Of a DNA stretch of 64,000 bases, positions 54,451-63,778 are shown in pieces. Position 1 is the first letter of the stretch, and the number at the start of each line of letters is the position of its first letter. The DNA comes from CAWEDP01 sp963807925. Lineage in GTDB: Bacteria; Acidobacteriota; Vicinamibacteria; Vicinamibacterales; CAVVIG01. The notes below the pieces were generated by a model, which was not told the origin of the DNA, did not search any database, and was given only the letters and a program-made list of their open reading frames with translations. The position numbers were made by a program, and so were the translations under genes. Location of the stretch: the NCBI GenBank assembly GCA_963807925.1, contig CAWEDP010000001.1, positions 248,001 to 312,000 on the forward strand, read 5' to 3'.

Positions 54451-56106
54451 CTACTTCGAGCCGAGCGTCTTCTGCAGCCAGTCCGCGATCGCCGACGCGA
54501 GCGCAGGCGCGATGTGCTTGTCCTTCAGCGACCCGTATTCGCTGACCTCGCCTGACTCGGCCGGAACGAACAGATGGTTCACCCCGGGAATCCTGACGAC
54601 GTCGGTCATCCGGCCCTTCCGGCTCCGGGCCAGCGCTTCGAGTCGATCCGCATTCACCGGCTCGACTTGCGTATCGAGCATCCCCTGCACGATGAGGATC
54701 GGCTCCCGGACCTTGGGCATCACCTGTGACGGATCGAACTGCAGGATGCTCTGAAACTCCGGGTTGTCGGCCTGCCGTCGCAGTTCGGCCGGCACCGCGT
54801 CCCACCCCTTGCCGGTGATGACGGCCTCGTGAATCCTCTTCTGCAGGTCGATGCGCGCCTGTTTGTCGGCGTCCGTCAGGTTCGAGCGGTCGAGCGCTCG
54901 CCTCTGCTGGGTGAGCACCAACTCGGCTCCCGGCACGCCCGGCGAGCCGATCAGGACAACCGCAGCCGGCCGCCCGTCTTTCGACGCCTCGAGCAGCGCC
55001 ACGCTGCCGCCCTCGCTGTGACCGACGATCGCGATGCGCTTCGCGTTCACGTCCTTCCGCCCGGCCAGGTATTTGACGGCCGCGCGCAAATCCTCGGCGT
55101 AGTCCGACAGGCTCGCCGATTCGACGCGGCCGCCGCTCTGCCCGACGCCGCGTTTGTCGTATCGCAGGACGACGTACCCGGCGTCCGCCAGCGCACCCGC
55201 GAGCTGGCCGAGAACCGGGATGCCGGCGACCGTTTCGTCACGATCCACCGGGCCGGAGCCCGCGACGAGGACGACGGCGGCGTTTCGGGTGCCGGGTGGT
55301 CGGCCCGGCAGCGAGAGCGTCCCGGCCAGATTGAAGCCGTTGGCGGGAACGAAGACCTGCTCGTCGCCCGGACGCGAGATGGTCACGCGGCGGGTCGAGA
55401 CCGCGGCGATGTCGTCGCGGACGTATTCGAACCCCTGCGACGGGATGCTGACGCGCAGCAGCCGTCCGGACCCCTCCGCCCAGACCTCGAGCGGCACTTC
55501 GCCGCCGCCGGCGACGAGGATGCCGTGTGCGTGACGCGCCTGGATCACGCGGGCCACCGTCTGGATGGTCTCGCTCTCCGACCCGGTGATGCGCAGGATC
55601 GTTTGCGCGGCGCCGCCCTGGTAGACCGGGATGGTCGAACCAGCCGGGAAGGTGGCGAGGCGGGCTGCCACCGCCTCGAAGGCGCTGAACAACGGATTCG
55701 GAAGCAGCACCGCGCCGGGGTCGATTGTCTGGGTCGCATCGACGGGCTGGCCGGCGTTGTTGATGTGGGTCGTCGCGGTGGTCCCGGACACGGTGATGTG
55801 GATGCCGAGCGCCTGGCCGCGCGAGGTCGCGTCGAGCATCAGCTCGAGCGGCTTCCAGTCGGCCGAGTACCGAATCTGCAGGACGCGCGTGACGAAATCG
55901 AGTGGCGGCCCCATGCGTCCGGCGCCCGCGATCGTCCAGCCTTCGCGCGATCGCGTGACGGTGACCTCTTCGGTGCCGACCTGCGCAAGCCGGACGAGGA
56001 CGAGAAACGTGGAGGCGCCGGGCGGCGGGGCGGCCGGCTGCGCCCAGGCCGCCGATCCGAGCGCGGTCGCCAGCACGATGGCGCGACTACAATGACCCCA
56101 GGTCAT
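54451..56106 (-). CDS. Exported alpha/beta hydrolase
   Basis: The protein of about 551 residues has a signal peptide ('AIVLATALGSAAWAQ'). An N-terminal beta-rich region of about 230 residues without recognisable motif follows, then an alpha/beta-hydrolase domain with 'VVLVAGSGPVDRDE', 'GYVVLRYDKRGVGQSGG', nucleophile Ser in 'IAIVGHSEGGSVALLEA', acid Asp in 'LIVQGMLDTQVEP' and base His in 'IPGVNHLFVPA'. This is the layout of exported dienelactone-hydrolase/BAAT-type esterases. The substrate is unknown. Confidence 0.82.
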   Translation of the reverse strand: MTWGHCSRAIVLATALGSAAWAQPAAPPPGASTFLVLVRLAQVGTEEVTVTRSREGWTIAGAGRMGPPLDFVTRVLQIRYSADWKPLELMLDATSRGQALGIHITVSGTTATTHINNAGQPVDATQTIDPGAVLLPNPLFSAFEAVAARLATFPAGSTIPVYQGGAAQTILRITGSESETIQTVARVIQARHAHGILVAGGGEVPLEVWAEGSGRLLRVSIPSQGFEYVRDDIAAVSTRRVTISRPGDEQVFVPANGFNLAGTLSLPGRPPGTRNAAVVLVAGSGPVDRDETVAGIPVLGQLAGALADAGYVVLRYDKRGVGQSGGRVESASLSDYAEDLRAAVKYLAGRKDVNAKRIAIVGHSEGGSVALLEASKDGRPAAVVLIGSPGVPGAELVLTQQRRALDRSNLTDADKQARIDLQKRIHEAVITGKGWDAVPAELRRQADNPEFQSILQFDPSQVMPKVREPILIVQGMLDTQVEPVNADRLEALARSRKGRMTDVVRIPGVNHLFVPAESGEVSEYGSLKDKHIAPALASAIADWLQKTLGSK

Positions 56107-56123
56107 CAAGGAAGCATAACACC

Positions 56124-57113
56124 ATGGTTTCAGCCGGCCACTATCAGGACGCGCGGCAGCGCGCCGCCGCGATCGATCGCCAGGCTCGGGGCCGGATTGT
56201 CGTGTCGGGCGCCGATCGCGCGTCGTACCTGCAGGGCCTGCTGACCAACGACGTTGCGGCGCTCAGCGCCGGCGAGGGCTGCTACGCCGCGTATCTGACG
56301 GCGCAGGGCCGCATGATTGCCGACCTGTTCGTCTACGAGCTGGGCGACGTGATGCTGCTCACCGTGCCGCGGGCGCAGCTGCAGACGATGCTCGACAAGC
56401 TGGATCAGTTCATCTTCAGCGAGGACGTGCAGCTCGGCGACGCGACGGACTCCTTCGTCACGACGGCCGTCGTCGGGCCCGACGCGGCGCGCCTGGTGAG
56501 CCCGTGGGTGGGCACCGGCGCCGAGGAACTGGCGGGGTTGCCCGAGCATGGCAACCGGCGCGGAACCTTCGAGGGACATCGGGTGATCGTGGCGCGGGTC
56601 ACCGACACGGGCGAGCCGGGATTCGACGTGCATGTCGAGGCTGCGGCGGCGCCGGCGCTTCGCCGCGCTCTCGAAGACGCGGGCCTGCCGGCCCTCGACG
56701 CGGAGACCGCGGACGCCCTTCGCATCGAAGCGGGCGTTCCGATCTTCGGGCGCGACATGGACGAGGAGACGATTCCGCTCGAGGCCGGCATCGAATCGCG
56801 TGCGATCAGCCTGTCGAAAGGCTGCTATGTCGGGCAGGAAGTCATCATCCGTGTCCTGCACCGGGGGCACGGTCGCGTGGTGCGCAAGCTCGTCGGGCTG
56901 TCGTTCGAGACCGGCGACCGGCCCCCGGCGGGCGCGGCGGTGACCGGCGAGGGCCGCGCTGTCGGCCGCGTCACGAGCGGCGCGATATCCCCCGCTCTGC
57001 AACGGCCGATCGCGCTTGCCTACCTCCACCGCGACTTTCTCGTGGCGGGGACGCCGGTTTCAGTCGACGGCCGGCGGGCGACGGTCACCGACCTGCCCTT
57101 CGTCCGCTTCTGA
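56124..57113 (+). CDS. ygfZ: YgfZ/GcvT-family folate-binding protein
   Basis: The 329-residue protein has the YgfZ signature 'LSKGCYVGQEVIIRVLHRGHGRVVRKL' (KGCYxGQE) and 'GLLTNDVAAL...YAAYLTAQGRMIADLFVYE', the folate-binding GcvT-like start. YgfZ proteins use tetrahydrofolate to help assemble or repair iron-sulfur clusters in enzymes such as MiaB. Its 3' end overlaps the end of the convergent mutT-like gene by about 54 bases. Confidence 0.88.
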   Translation: MVSAGHYQDARQRAAAIDRQARGRIVVSGADRASYLQGLLTNDVAALSAGEGCYAAYLTAQGRMIADLFVYELGDVMLLTVPRAQLQTMLDKLDQFIFSEDVQLGDATDSFVTTAVVGPDAARLVSPWVGTGAEELAGLPEHGNRRGTFEGHRVIVARVTDTGEPGFDVHVEAAAAPALRRALEDAGLPALDAETADALRIEAGVPIFGRDMDEETIPLEAGIESRAISLSKGCYVGQEVIIRVLHRGHGRVVRKLVGLSFETGDRPPAGAAVTGEGRAVGRVTSGAISPALQRPIALAYLHRDFLVAGTPVSVDGRRATVTDLPFVRF

Positions 57114-57497
57114 TGCGGTGCCGGTGAGCCGGGCGATCAATGCCTCGTCGGCGGGCGGGAAGGCGAAGCGCGGGAGCTCGCCCCGCAGGACCCAGCGCAT
57201 GTCCTGACCCACCAGCGGATGCGGATCGCCGAGCAGACGACACTCGAGGAAATGCAGTTCCACCGTCCGATCGGCGTAGGTGTGCGACGTCGTCAGGACC
57301 TCGTGGCCGACGGCCGCCTCGACGCCCAGCTCTTCCTGCAACTCGCGGACGAGGCAGGCGCGCACCGTTTCGCCCGGCTCGCATTTGCCGCCGGGAAATT
57401 CCCAGTAGCCCTCGAGATGCACGCCCTTCTGCCGTCTGGTGATCAGAAAGCGTCCGTCGCGCTCGACGACAGCGGCTGCGACGACGAGCCTTGTCAC
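57060..57497 (-). CDS. mutT: Nudix hydrolase, MutT-like
   Basis: The 145-residue protein has the Nudix box 'GGKCEPGETVRACLVRELQEELGVE', complete for the G-x5-E-x7-REUxEExGU pattern, and 'EFPGGKCE' as in MutT. MutT removes 8-oxo-dGTP from the nucleotide pool. Its GTG overlaps the mutY stop by four bases (GTGA), so the two are translationally coupled, forming a compact oxidised-guanine (GO) repair unit. The 3' end overlaps the opposite ygfZ gene. Confidence 0.88.
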   Translation of the reverse strand: MTRLVVAAAVVERDGRFLITRRQKGVHLEGYWEFPGGKCEPGETVRACLVRELQEELGVEAAVGHEVLTTSHTYADRTVELHFLECRLLGDPHPLVGQDMRWVLRGELPRFAFPPADEALIARLTGTASEADEGQVGDRRPPAVD

Positions 57498-58228
57498 CGG
57501 CGCGCCGTCCGCCGGGGGGCGTTGGCCGGCGGATCCGGCGTGACGGGAAACGCCTTGCAGTCCGCGGTCATCGGGCAGACGAGGCACTTGGGAGCCCTCG
57601 CGACGCAGACCATCGCGCCGAAATCCATCAACGCCTGGTTGAAATCGAACACGTGCCGCGCCGGAAGGACGGCTTCCGAGAGCGCCCACAGGTGTCGCTT
57701 CATTGCATGGCGTTTCGGGTCGCCGGCCGCGACGAACATCCGAAAGAGCACGCGGGCGACGTTGGTGTCGAGAATCGCCGCGCGCTCGCGAAACGCGAAA
57801 CTTCTGATGGCGCCGGCCGTGTACTCGCCGATACCCTTGAAGGAGAGCAGCGTCTGCTCGTCAGCCGGAAGCCGGCCGCCGTACTGCGCGACCGATTCGC
57901 GGGCGATGGTGTGCAGCCGTCGGGGCCGGACGTTGTAGCCCAGCGGGTACCATGTGGCGGTCACCTCGTGCTCCGGCGCAGCGGCGAGCGCCTCGAGCGA
58001 CGGAAACTTCGACAGCCACTCCTGGTATTTCGGCAGCACACGGTCCACCTGCGTCTGCTGCAGCATGATCTCGGACACGAGGATGTGGTAGGGGTCGCTC
58101 GTATGCCGCCACGGCAGCTCGCGGCCGTGCCGTCGATACCAGGCGAGCAGGCGGTGGCGGAATCGCCGGCGCGCGGCCGGTGCCGGCACGCCCATCGCCC
58201 GCGTCTTCGGAGTCTTCGATTTCGGCAT
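57494..58228 (-). CDS. mutY: A/G-specific adenine glycosylase MutY, short form
   Basis: The 244-residue glycosylase has the catalytic Glu in 'VSEIMLQQTQVDRVLPKY', the helix-hairpin-helix 'LLSFKGIGEYTAGAIRSFAF', catalytic Asp in 'AILDTNVARVL', and the iron-sulfur ligands in 'CVARAPKCLVCPMTADC' (CX6CX2CX5C). It removes adenine opposite 8-oxoguanine. Ordinary MutY proteins are about 350 residues long and end with a MutT-like domain that reads 8-oxoG; this one ends right after the cluster, and a MutT-like gene follows with a four-base overlap. Confidence 0.88.
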   Translation of the reverse strand: MPKSKTPKTRAMGVPAPAARRRFRHRLLAWYRRHGRELPWRHTSDPYHILVSEIMLQQTQVDRVLPKYQEWLSKFPSLEALAAAPEHEVTATWYPLGYNVRPRRLHTIARESVAQYGGRLPADEQTLLSFKGIGEYTAGAIRSFAFRERAAILDTNVARVLFRMFVAAGDPKRHAMKRHLWALSEAVLPARHVFDFNQALMDFGAMVCVARAPKCLVCPMTADCKAFPVTPDPPANAPRRTARR

Positions 58229-58242
58229 CGTATGATCGGCCC

Positions 58243-58779
58243 ATGAAAATCTACACGCGAACGGGCGACCAGGGCGAGACCTCGCTCTTCGACGGCACCC
58301 GTGTCCGCAAGAACGATCCGCGAGTGGATGCGTACGGCGACATCGACGAGCTCAACGCCTGGATCGGCCTGGTCCGCTCCTCGTTGGCCGATCGGGCGCT
58401 GGATCGAGAGCTGATGGCGATCCAGCGCGCCCTGTTCGCGGTCGGTGCCGACCTGGCCGATCCGGCGCATCGCATCGCGTCCCGCGTGACCAAAGCGGTC
58501 GTCACCGACGGCGACGTCGAGCGGATGGAGCAGCTGATCGATCGATCGGAGGAGGAGCTCGAGCCGCTCCGCCGCTTCATCCTGGCCGGTGGCGCGCCGG
58601 CCGGCGCCGCCCTTCACGTGGCCCGCGCGGTCTGCCGCCGCGCGGAGCGGCGGATCGTGTCGCTGCAGCCTCCCGCCGAGGGCGTCGTCGTTCGCTACGT
58701 CAATCGGCTGTCGGATCTCCTGTTCGTCCTGGCCCGCGTGGTCAACCGGCGCGCCGGGATCGCCGACGTCGAATGGTGA
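58243..58779 (+). CDS. pduO: PduO-type cob(I)alamin adenosyltransferase
   Basis: The 178-residue protein has the PduO N-terminal ATP loop 'MKIYTRTGDQGETSLFDGTRVRKNDPRVDAYGDIDELNAWIGLVRS' and the C-terminal 'RRAERRIVSL...YVNRLSDLLFVLARVVN'. Its conserved Arg, Asp and Asn coordinate ATP and the corrin. It makes adenosylcobalamin. No B12-dependent enzyme is in the window. It is divergent from mutY with only 14 bases between start codons. Confidence 0.92.
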   Translation: MKIYTRTGDQGETSLFDGTRVRKNDPRVDAYGDIDELNAWIGLVRSSLADRALDRELMAIQRALFAVGADLADPAHRIASRVTKAVVTDGDVERMEQLIDRSEEELEPLRRFILAGGAPAGAALHVARAVCRRAERRIVSLQPPAEGVVVRYVNRLSDLLFVLARVVNRRAGIADVEW

Positions 58780-58804
58780 GGCTGAAAAGGCGCGCGCGAT
58801 CCGA

Positions 58805-59299
58805 TCAACGGCCACCGGCACGGCGCTCCAGCTCCGCCTTCACCGCCTCGAACACCGCGCGGGCCAGCTCCTGCGAGACACGTTCCCGGATCGCGCCGCA
58901 CTCGACGACCGTGGTGCCGTTGACGCTCTCGATGGCGACGTCCCACCGATCGCGGGCAATCCCCTCGGACCGATCGTCGAAGGTCGGCGGGGCAGCGGCG
59001 GAGGCCGGCCGCTCGCCGGATCCATAGGTGGCGAGCGGCATGCCGTTGACCAGGATTCGGACCGCGACGATCAGATCCTTGTCCATCGAGCGCTCTCCGT
59101 AGTAGAAGCGCTTGGCGTCTTCGCTGAACAGCACGAGGTCGTCGGCGTCGGGAAGTTCAGCCACGAGCGTGCGCCCGAGCGCCCGCTCGGAGTCGCGGCG
59201 GCGCTGGCGCCGCCGCCGGTACACGGTCAACGTGGTGGCGAGACTGGCGGCCACGAGCAGGAGCGCGACGGCGATCAGGCCGGCGACGATGTCGCGCAT
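58805..59299 (-). CDS. Membrane-anchored protein of unknown function
   Basis: I do not recognise this 164-residue protein. It has one N-terminal membrane helix ('VAGLIAVALLLVAASLATTLTVY') followed by a very basic stretch ('RRRRQRRRDSERALG'), so the rest is cytoplasmic. The soluble part has a beta-strand pattern ('DDLVLFSEDAKRFYYGERSMDKDLIVAVRILVNGMPLATYG', 'RWDVAIESVNGTTVVECG') and a C-terminal helix. It converges with pduO. Confidence 0.6.
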   Translation of the reverse strand: MRDIVAGLIAVALLLVAASLATTLTVYRRRRQRRRDSERALGRTLVAELPDADDLVLFSEDAKRFYYGERSMDKDLIVAVRILVNGMPLATYGSGERPASAAAPPTFDDRSEGIARDRWDVAIESVNGTTVVECGAIRERVSQELARAVFEAVKAELERRAGGR

Positions 59300-59399
59300 G
59301 CGGCCGTCAGTGGAATCAGTGGCGTCATTGGTCAGCCGATCGACGTGGAAGAAACGGTCGCCACCGGTGGCCGGACGACCAGATGCTAGAATCTGACCG

Positions 59400-60335
59400 G
59401 TGTCTGCCCGCTCGGGCCCGCTCGCCGATGCGTACGCGGCCTGTGCCGACCTGGCGCGTTCGCACTACGAGAACTTCCCCGTCGCGTCGCGCCTGCTGCC
59501 GCCGGCCGTGCGGCCCCATGTGGCGGCCCTGTACGCGTTCGCGCGCGTCGCCGACGACATCGCGGACGAGGGCGACGCATCAGGCGAGGAGCGGCGTGCC
59601 CGGCTGCAGGAATGGCAGGATCGCCTTCATCGCGCGGTCCGGGATCCGGCGTCCGCGCCGGCTGCCGATCGCGACGGCCGCATCGTCTGCGCAATCGCTC
59701 ATTCGATTCGCAGCGTCGACTTGCCGCTGGGGCTGTTCGACGATCTGATCAGCGCGTTCGGTCAGGATACCATGGTCACCCGCTACGACTCGTGGTGCGA
59801 GGTCGTCGACTACTGCCGTCGCTCGGCCAATCCCATCGGGCGGCTGGTGCTGCGAATGGCGGGATATCACGACGCGACGCTCGACCAGTCGTCCGACGCG
59901 CTGTGCACGGCGCTGCAACTCACGAACTTCTGGCAGGATTTCGGCCGCGACTGGCGCCACGGCCGGCTGTACGTGCCGGCCGAGGTCGTGTCGAGGACCG
60001 GTGCCTGCGAGCGCGATCTCGTCGCTGGCCGCCTGGACGAGCGATGGGCGCGCGCGATCGAGGCCTGCGTGTCGTTCACTGCGGACAGGTTTGCCGCCGG
60101 CCGCGCCGTGTGCGACCAGGTCGGTGGCCGGCTGCGAATCGAGCTGAGGCTCACCTGGCTCGGCGGCATGCGCGTGCTGCGGCAGGTGGCGCGCGCGCGG
60201 TTCGAGCTGCTGAGCCGGCGCCCGACGATCGGTATCGGCGATGCGCCGCCGATCCTCTGGCGGGCTCTCACGTGGTCGGGGGCGGCCCCGGACCTCGCGC
60301 TCGAGAACGGCCGGCGGGGACGTCGCCTCCCATGA
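59400..60335 (+). CDS. hpnC: Squalene synthase HpnC (presqualene pathway)
   Basis: This is a trans-isoprenyl diphosphate synthase of 311 residues. The first Asp-rich motif is 'FARVADDIADEGD' and the second is 'LQLTNFWQDFGRDWRHGRLYVPAE'. 'SHYENFPVASRLLPPAVRPHVAALYAFAR' is the HpnC-type start. HpnC converts hydroxysqualene diphosphate formed by HpnD into hydroxysqualene. It is the first of three genes in the canonical order hpnC-hpnD-hpnE. Start is GTG 59400. Confidence 0.9.
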   Translation: MSARSGPLADAYAACADLARSHYENFPVASRLLPPAVRPHVAALYAFARVADDIADEGDASGEERRARLQEWQDRLHRAVRDPASAPAADRDGRIVCAIAHSIRSVDLPLGLFDDLISAFGQDTMVTRYDSWCEVVDYCRRSANPIGRLVLRMAGYHDATLDQSSDALCTALQLTNFWQDFGRDWRHGRLYVPAEVVSRTGACERDLVAGRLDERWARAIEACVSFTADRFAAGRAVCDQVGGRLRIELRLTWLGGMRVLRQVARARFELLSRRPTIGIGDAPPILWRALTWSGAAPDLALENGRRGRRLP

Positions 60336-60355
60336 GCGGCACGGCAGCCTGACCG

Positions 60356-61171
60356 ATGGCACGCAAGACCAGCTTCTACTACTCCTTCCTCGTGCTGCCG
60401 CCGGATCAGCGCCGCGCCATCGTGGCCGTGTGGGACTTCTGCCGCGCCGTCGACGATGCCGTCGACGAAGAAGGGTCGGGCGGCGGTCTGCCCCGCGGAC
60501 GGGAAGCCGTGTGCTTCTGGCGGGCCGAGCTCGCGCGAGCCTTCGGCGAAGGAGATCCGTGCACGCCCCAGGGCCGGCGTCTGCGGCCGTTCGTCGAGCC
60601 CTTCGCCCTCCCGCGCGCCGCATTCGAAGACGTCATCGACGGCGTGGCGATGGACCTCGTCACGACGCGGTACGAAACGTTCGACGAGCTGCACGAGTAC
60701 TGCCGGCGGGTGGCGTCCGCAGTCGGCGTGATCTGTATACAGATCTTCGGCTGCCGCAGCGCGCAGGCGCGCGATTACGCACTCAACCTGGGGGTGGCCC
60801 TCCAGTTGACGAATATTCTGCGCGACATCGTTGCCGATCTGGCGCGCGGGCGCGTGTATCTGCCGCTCGAGGATCTGGACCGGTTCGGGTGCACCGTGGA
60901 CGCCCTCGAAGCCGGCATGCTGACCGAACCGCTGCGCCGTCTCATCGAGTTCGAGTGCGCCAGGGCACGCGATTTCTATCGGCGGGCCGCGGCCGTTCGT
61001 CCGCCGGAGGATCGTCATCGACTGGTGGCGGCCGACATCATGCGCGCCGTATATTTCGAAACGTTGAACCGAATCGAGCTCGCCGGCTACGACGTCTTTT
61101 CCATGCGGGCTCGCCCTCCGCGCATCACCCAGGCGGCCATCGCGCTCAAGCAGTGGTCATGGCGCTTCTGA
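60356..61171 (+). CDS. hpnD: Presqualene diphosphate synthase HpnD
   Basis: The 271-residue homologue of HpnC has 'SFYYSFLVLPPDQRRAIVAVWDFCRAVDDAVDE' (first DxxxD) and 'LQLTNILRDIVADLARGRVYLP' (second DxxxD). In characterised systems HpnD condenses two farnesyl diphosphates to presqualene diphosphate and hydroxysqualene diphosphate. It lies 20 bases after hpnC and 43 bases before hpnE. Confidence 0.9.
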   Translation: MARKTSFYYSFLVLPPDQRRAIVAVWDFCRAVDDAVDEEGSGGGLPRGREAVCFWRAELARAFGEGDPCTPQGRRLRPFVEPFALPRAAFEDVIDGVAMDLVTTRYETFDELHEYCRRVASAVGVICIQIFGCRSAQARDYALNLGVALQLTNILRDIVADLARGRVYLPLEDLDRFGCTVDALEAGMLTEPLRRLIEFECARARDFYRRAAAVRPPEDRHRLVAADIMRAVYFETLNRIELAGYDVFSMRARPPRITQAAIALKQWSWRF

Positions 61172-61214
61172 CCGCCGTGCCGAAACGGCCGACCGGCGCC
61201 GCGGGTCCGATCGC

Positions 61215-62546
61215 GTGACCCCGGACGTGATCGTTGTCGGCGCCGGCTTTGCGGGACTGAGCGCCGCGGTCCGGCTCGCCCGATCGGGGCGGTCCGTGCT
61301 CGTGCTGGAGGCCCGGGCGCGTCTGGGTGGACGCGCGACGGCGTTTCCCGATGGCCCCAGCGGCGAGCTGGTGGATAACGGGCAGCACGTGCTTCTGGGG
61401 TGTTATGACGAGACGTTCGCGTTTCTCCGCGACATCGGCGCGATCGAGTTCATGCGCCTTCAACCGACCCTGTCGGTGACCATGATCGATCGTGACGGAA
61501 CGCGTTCGCGGCTGGTGTGCCCGCCGCTGCCGGCGCCTCTTCACCTGCTCGGCGGCATCCTCGAGTGGGACGCACTCAGCTGGCGCGATCGGTTGTCGGC
61601 GCTGCAGATGGCGGCGCCGCTGAAGCTGGCGCGGGATCCCCGGCGCCAGGCGGCCTCGCCGGGCGAGACGGTCGAACAATGGCTGGTCCGCCACGGCCAG
61701 ACCGAGCGGCTGCGCGAGATGCTGTGGCGGCCGCTCGCGCTGGCCGCACTGAACCAGCCGGCCGATCGCGCCGCCGCTCTGCCGTTCGTACGCGTTCTGG
61801 CGCGGATGTTCACGGGCGATTGGCGGGCGGCGTCGATCGGACTGCCGATCCGTCCGCTGGACGCGATGTACGCCGAACCGGCGCGGGCGTTCCTCGAGCG
61901 CCATCGCGGCGAGGTGCGCTCCTCGTCGCCCGCCGTTATCCGACTTGGCGACCGACGCGTCGAGGCGGTCGAGAGCGGCGTCCATCGGTGGTCGCCGGGC
62001 GCGGTGATTGCCGCCGTGCCGTGGACTGGCGTCTCCGACCTGTTCGGGTCGGACCCCGGCCCACTCCGCCACGTCGTCGATGGCGCACGAGGGATGTCGT
62101 CGTCGCCCATCGTCACGGTCAATCTGTGGTTCGACCGACCGGTGCTCGACGAGCCGTTGGTCGGACTGCCGGGCCGGACCATGCAGTGGGCGTTCGACGC
62201 GGGCACGCCTGCCGGCGGGAGCGCGTCGCATGTGTCGCTGGTGTCGAGCGGAGCGGACGCGATCGCCGGCCTGCCGAACCAAGGGCTGGTCGCCGAGGCC
62301 CACGGCGAGCTCCTCCAGGCGCTGCCGGCGGTCCGGTCGGCCCGGCTGGTCCGATCGACGGTGGTTCGCGAACGTCACGCGACGTTCTCGCTCGCGCCTG
62401 GCCAGCCGGCGCGCCCGGGGACCGTGACGCCGGTTCCGGGCCTCTACCTCGCAGGCGATTGGATCGACACCGGATTACCTGCGACGATCGAGAGTGCCGT
62501 GCTGTCGGGTCACCGGGCGGCCGAACGTGTCTTGAGCCAGTCATGA
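61215..62546 (+). CDS. hpnE: Hydroxysqualene dehydroxylase HpnE (FAD-dependent)
   Basis: The 443-residue flavoprotein has the amine-oxidase/desaturase FAD motif 'VIVVGAGFAGLSAAVRLARSGRSVLVLEARARLGGRATAF', 'DNGQHVLLGCYDETFAFL' and the C-terminal 'GLYLAGDWIDTGLPATIESAVLSGHRAAERV'. It reduces hydroxysqualene to squalene, finishing the three-step path. Squalene feeds hopanoids, but the cyclase gene is not in the window. Its TGA overlaps the thiI ATG (ATGA). Confidence 0.9.
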   Translation: MTPDVIVVGAGFAGLSAAVRLARSGRSVLVLEARARLGGRATAFPDGPSGELVDNGQHVLLGCYDETFAFLRDIGAIEFMRLQPTLSVTMIDRDGTRSRLVCPPLPAPLHLLGGILEWDALSWRDRLSALQMAAPLKLARDPRRQAASPGETVEQWLVRHGQTERLREMLWRPLALAALNQPADRAAALPFVRVLARMFTGDWRAASIGLPIRPLDAMYAEPARAFLERHRGEVRSSSPAVIRLGDRRVEAVESGVHRWSPGAVIAAVPWTGVSDLFGSDPGPLRHVVDGARGMSSSPIVTVNLWFDRPVLDEPLVGLPGRTMQWAFDAGTPAGGSASHVSLVSSGADAIAGLPNQGLVAEAHGELLQALPAVRSARLVRSTVVRERHATFSLAPGQPARPGTVTPVPGLYLAGDWIDTGLPATIESAVLSGHRAAERVLSQS

Positions 62547-63775
62547 ATGCCGTCGTCATCCACTACAAGGAACTGGCGCTCAAGGGCCGGAATCGCCCCT
62601 GGTTCGTCAAGCACCTCGTCCGCAACCTCCGGATGGCGCTCGGGGGATGCGGCGCGCGATCGATCCGGGGGGTCATGGGCCGAATCGAAATCGAGATCGA
62701 CGCCACCGCCGGCGTGCCTGCGAGCTGGCCCGCGCTGCGCGAGCGGATTGGGCGCGTGTTCGGGATTGCCAACTTCTCGATCGCGGGACGCGTGCCGCTC
62801 GACCTGGACCGGATCGCTTCGGCCGTCCTGACCGACCTCGGCGACACCAGCGTGTCGTCGTTTCGCGTGAGTGCACGGCGGGCGGACAAGCGGTATCCGC
62901 TGACGTCGCCGGCGATCGAGCGAGAGGTCGGTGGACGCATCAAGCAGGCGAAGGGATGGCGCGTCGACCTGGACGATCCCGCGCTGACGATCCATCTCGA
63001 GATGATGTCCGACCACGCCTTCTACTACTTCGGCAAGGAGGCGGGCGCCGGCGGGCTGCCGAGCGGATCGGGCGGCCGCGTGGCGTGCCTGCTGTCGGGG
63101 GGCATCGATTCGCCCGTGGCTGCGTACAGGATGATGCGCCGGGGCTGCTCGGTCCTGCTGATTCATTTTCACAGCTACCCGATCCTGTCCCGCGCGTCGC
63201 AGGACAAGGTGCGCGAAATCGGCGCGCTGCTCGCCCGCTATCAGCTGCGCGCCCGCGTCGTGTTCGTGCCGTTCGGCGAGCTCCAGCAGCGGGTGCTGCT
63301 GGCGGTCGCGCCCGAGCTGCGCGTGGTGATCTATCGACGCCTGATGCTGCGCATCGCCGAGCAGCTCGCGCGCGCGTGGCGGGCCCGCGCGCTCGTCACC
63401 GGCGAAGCCGTCGGCCAGGTCGCCTCCCAGACGCTCGAAAACCTCACGCTGATCGGCTCGGCCACGACGATGGCGGTGCTGCGGCCGCTCGTGGGCATGG
63501 ACAAGGACGAGATCGTCGCCCAGGCGCAGGCGATCGGGACCTTCGACATCTCGATCATCCCCGATGAGGACTGCTGTCAGCTGTTCACCCCACGGCATCC
63601 GGCGACGCGCGCCCGTGAGAGCGAGATCGCGGCTGCGGAGCATACCTTGAGGATCCCGGAGATGGTCGCCGCGGCAGTCACCTCGTCGACGGTGGAGGAG
63701 TTTCGCTGGCCGGTGCTAACATACGCGGTTGCGCCGCAAGGGGACGCGACGCGGCAAGCGGAAGAGACGAGGTGA
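62543..63775 (+). CDS. thiI: tRNA 4-thiouridine synthase ThiI, short form
   Basis: The 410-residue protein has the ThiI N-terminal ferredoxin-like part and THUMP domain ('VIHYKELALKGRNRPWFVKHLVRNLR', 'VSARRADKRYPLTSPAIEREVGGRI') and a PP-loop ATPase 'VACLLSGGIDSPVAAYRMMRRGC'. The conserved Cys-containing 'PDEDCCQLFTPRHPATRARESEI' follows. The C-terminal rhodanese domain of the enterobacterial enzyme is absent, as in many bacteria, so persulfide must come from a partner. It uses ATP to activate tRNA U8. It starts inside the hpnE stop codon. Confidence 0.92.
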   Translation: MNAVVIHYKELALKGRNRPWFVKHLVRNLRMALGGCGARSIRGVMGRIEIEIDATAGVPASWPALRERIGRVFGIANFSIAGRVPLDLDRIASAVLTDLGDTSVSSFRVSARRADKRYPLTSPAIEREVGGRIKQAKGWRVDLDDPALTIHLEMMSDHAFYYFGKEAGAGGLPSGSGGRVACLLSGGIDSPVAAYRMMRRGCSVLLIHFHSYPILSRASQDKVREIGALLARYQLRARVVFVPFGELQQRVLLAVAPELRVVIYRRLMLRIAEQLARAWRARALVTGEAVGQVASQTLENLTLIGSATTMAVLRPLVGMDKDEIVAQAQAIGTFDISIIPDEDCCQLFTPRHPATRARESEIAAAEHTLRIPEMVAAAVTSSTVEEFRWPVLTYAVAPQGDATRQAEETR

Positions 63776-63778
63776 GCC

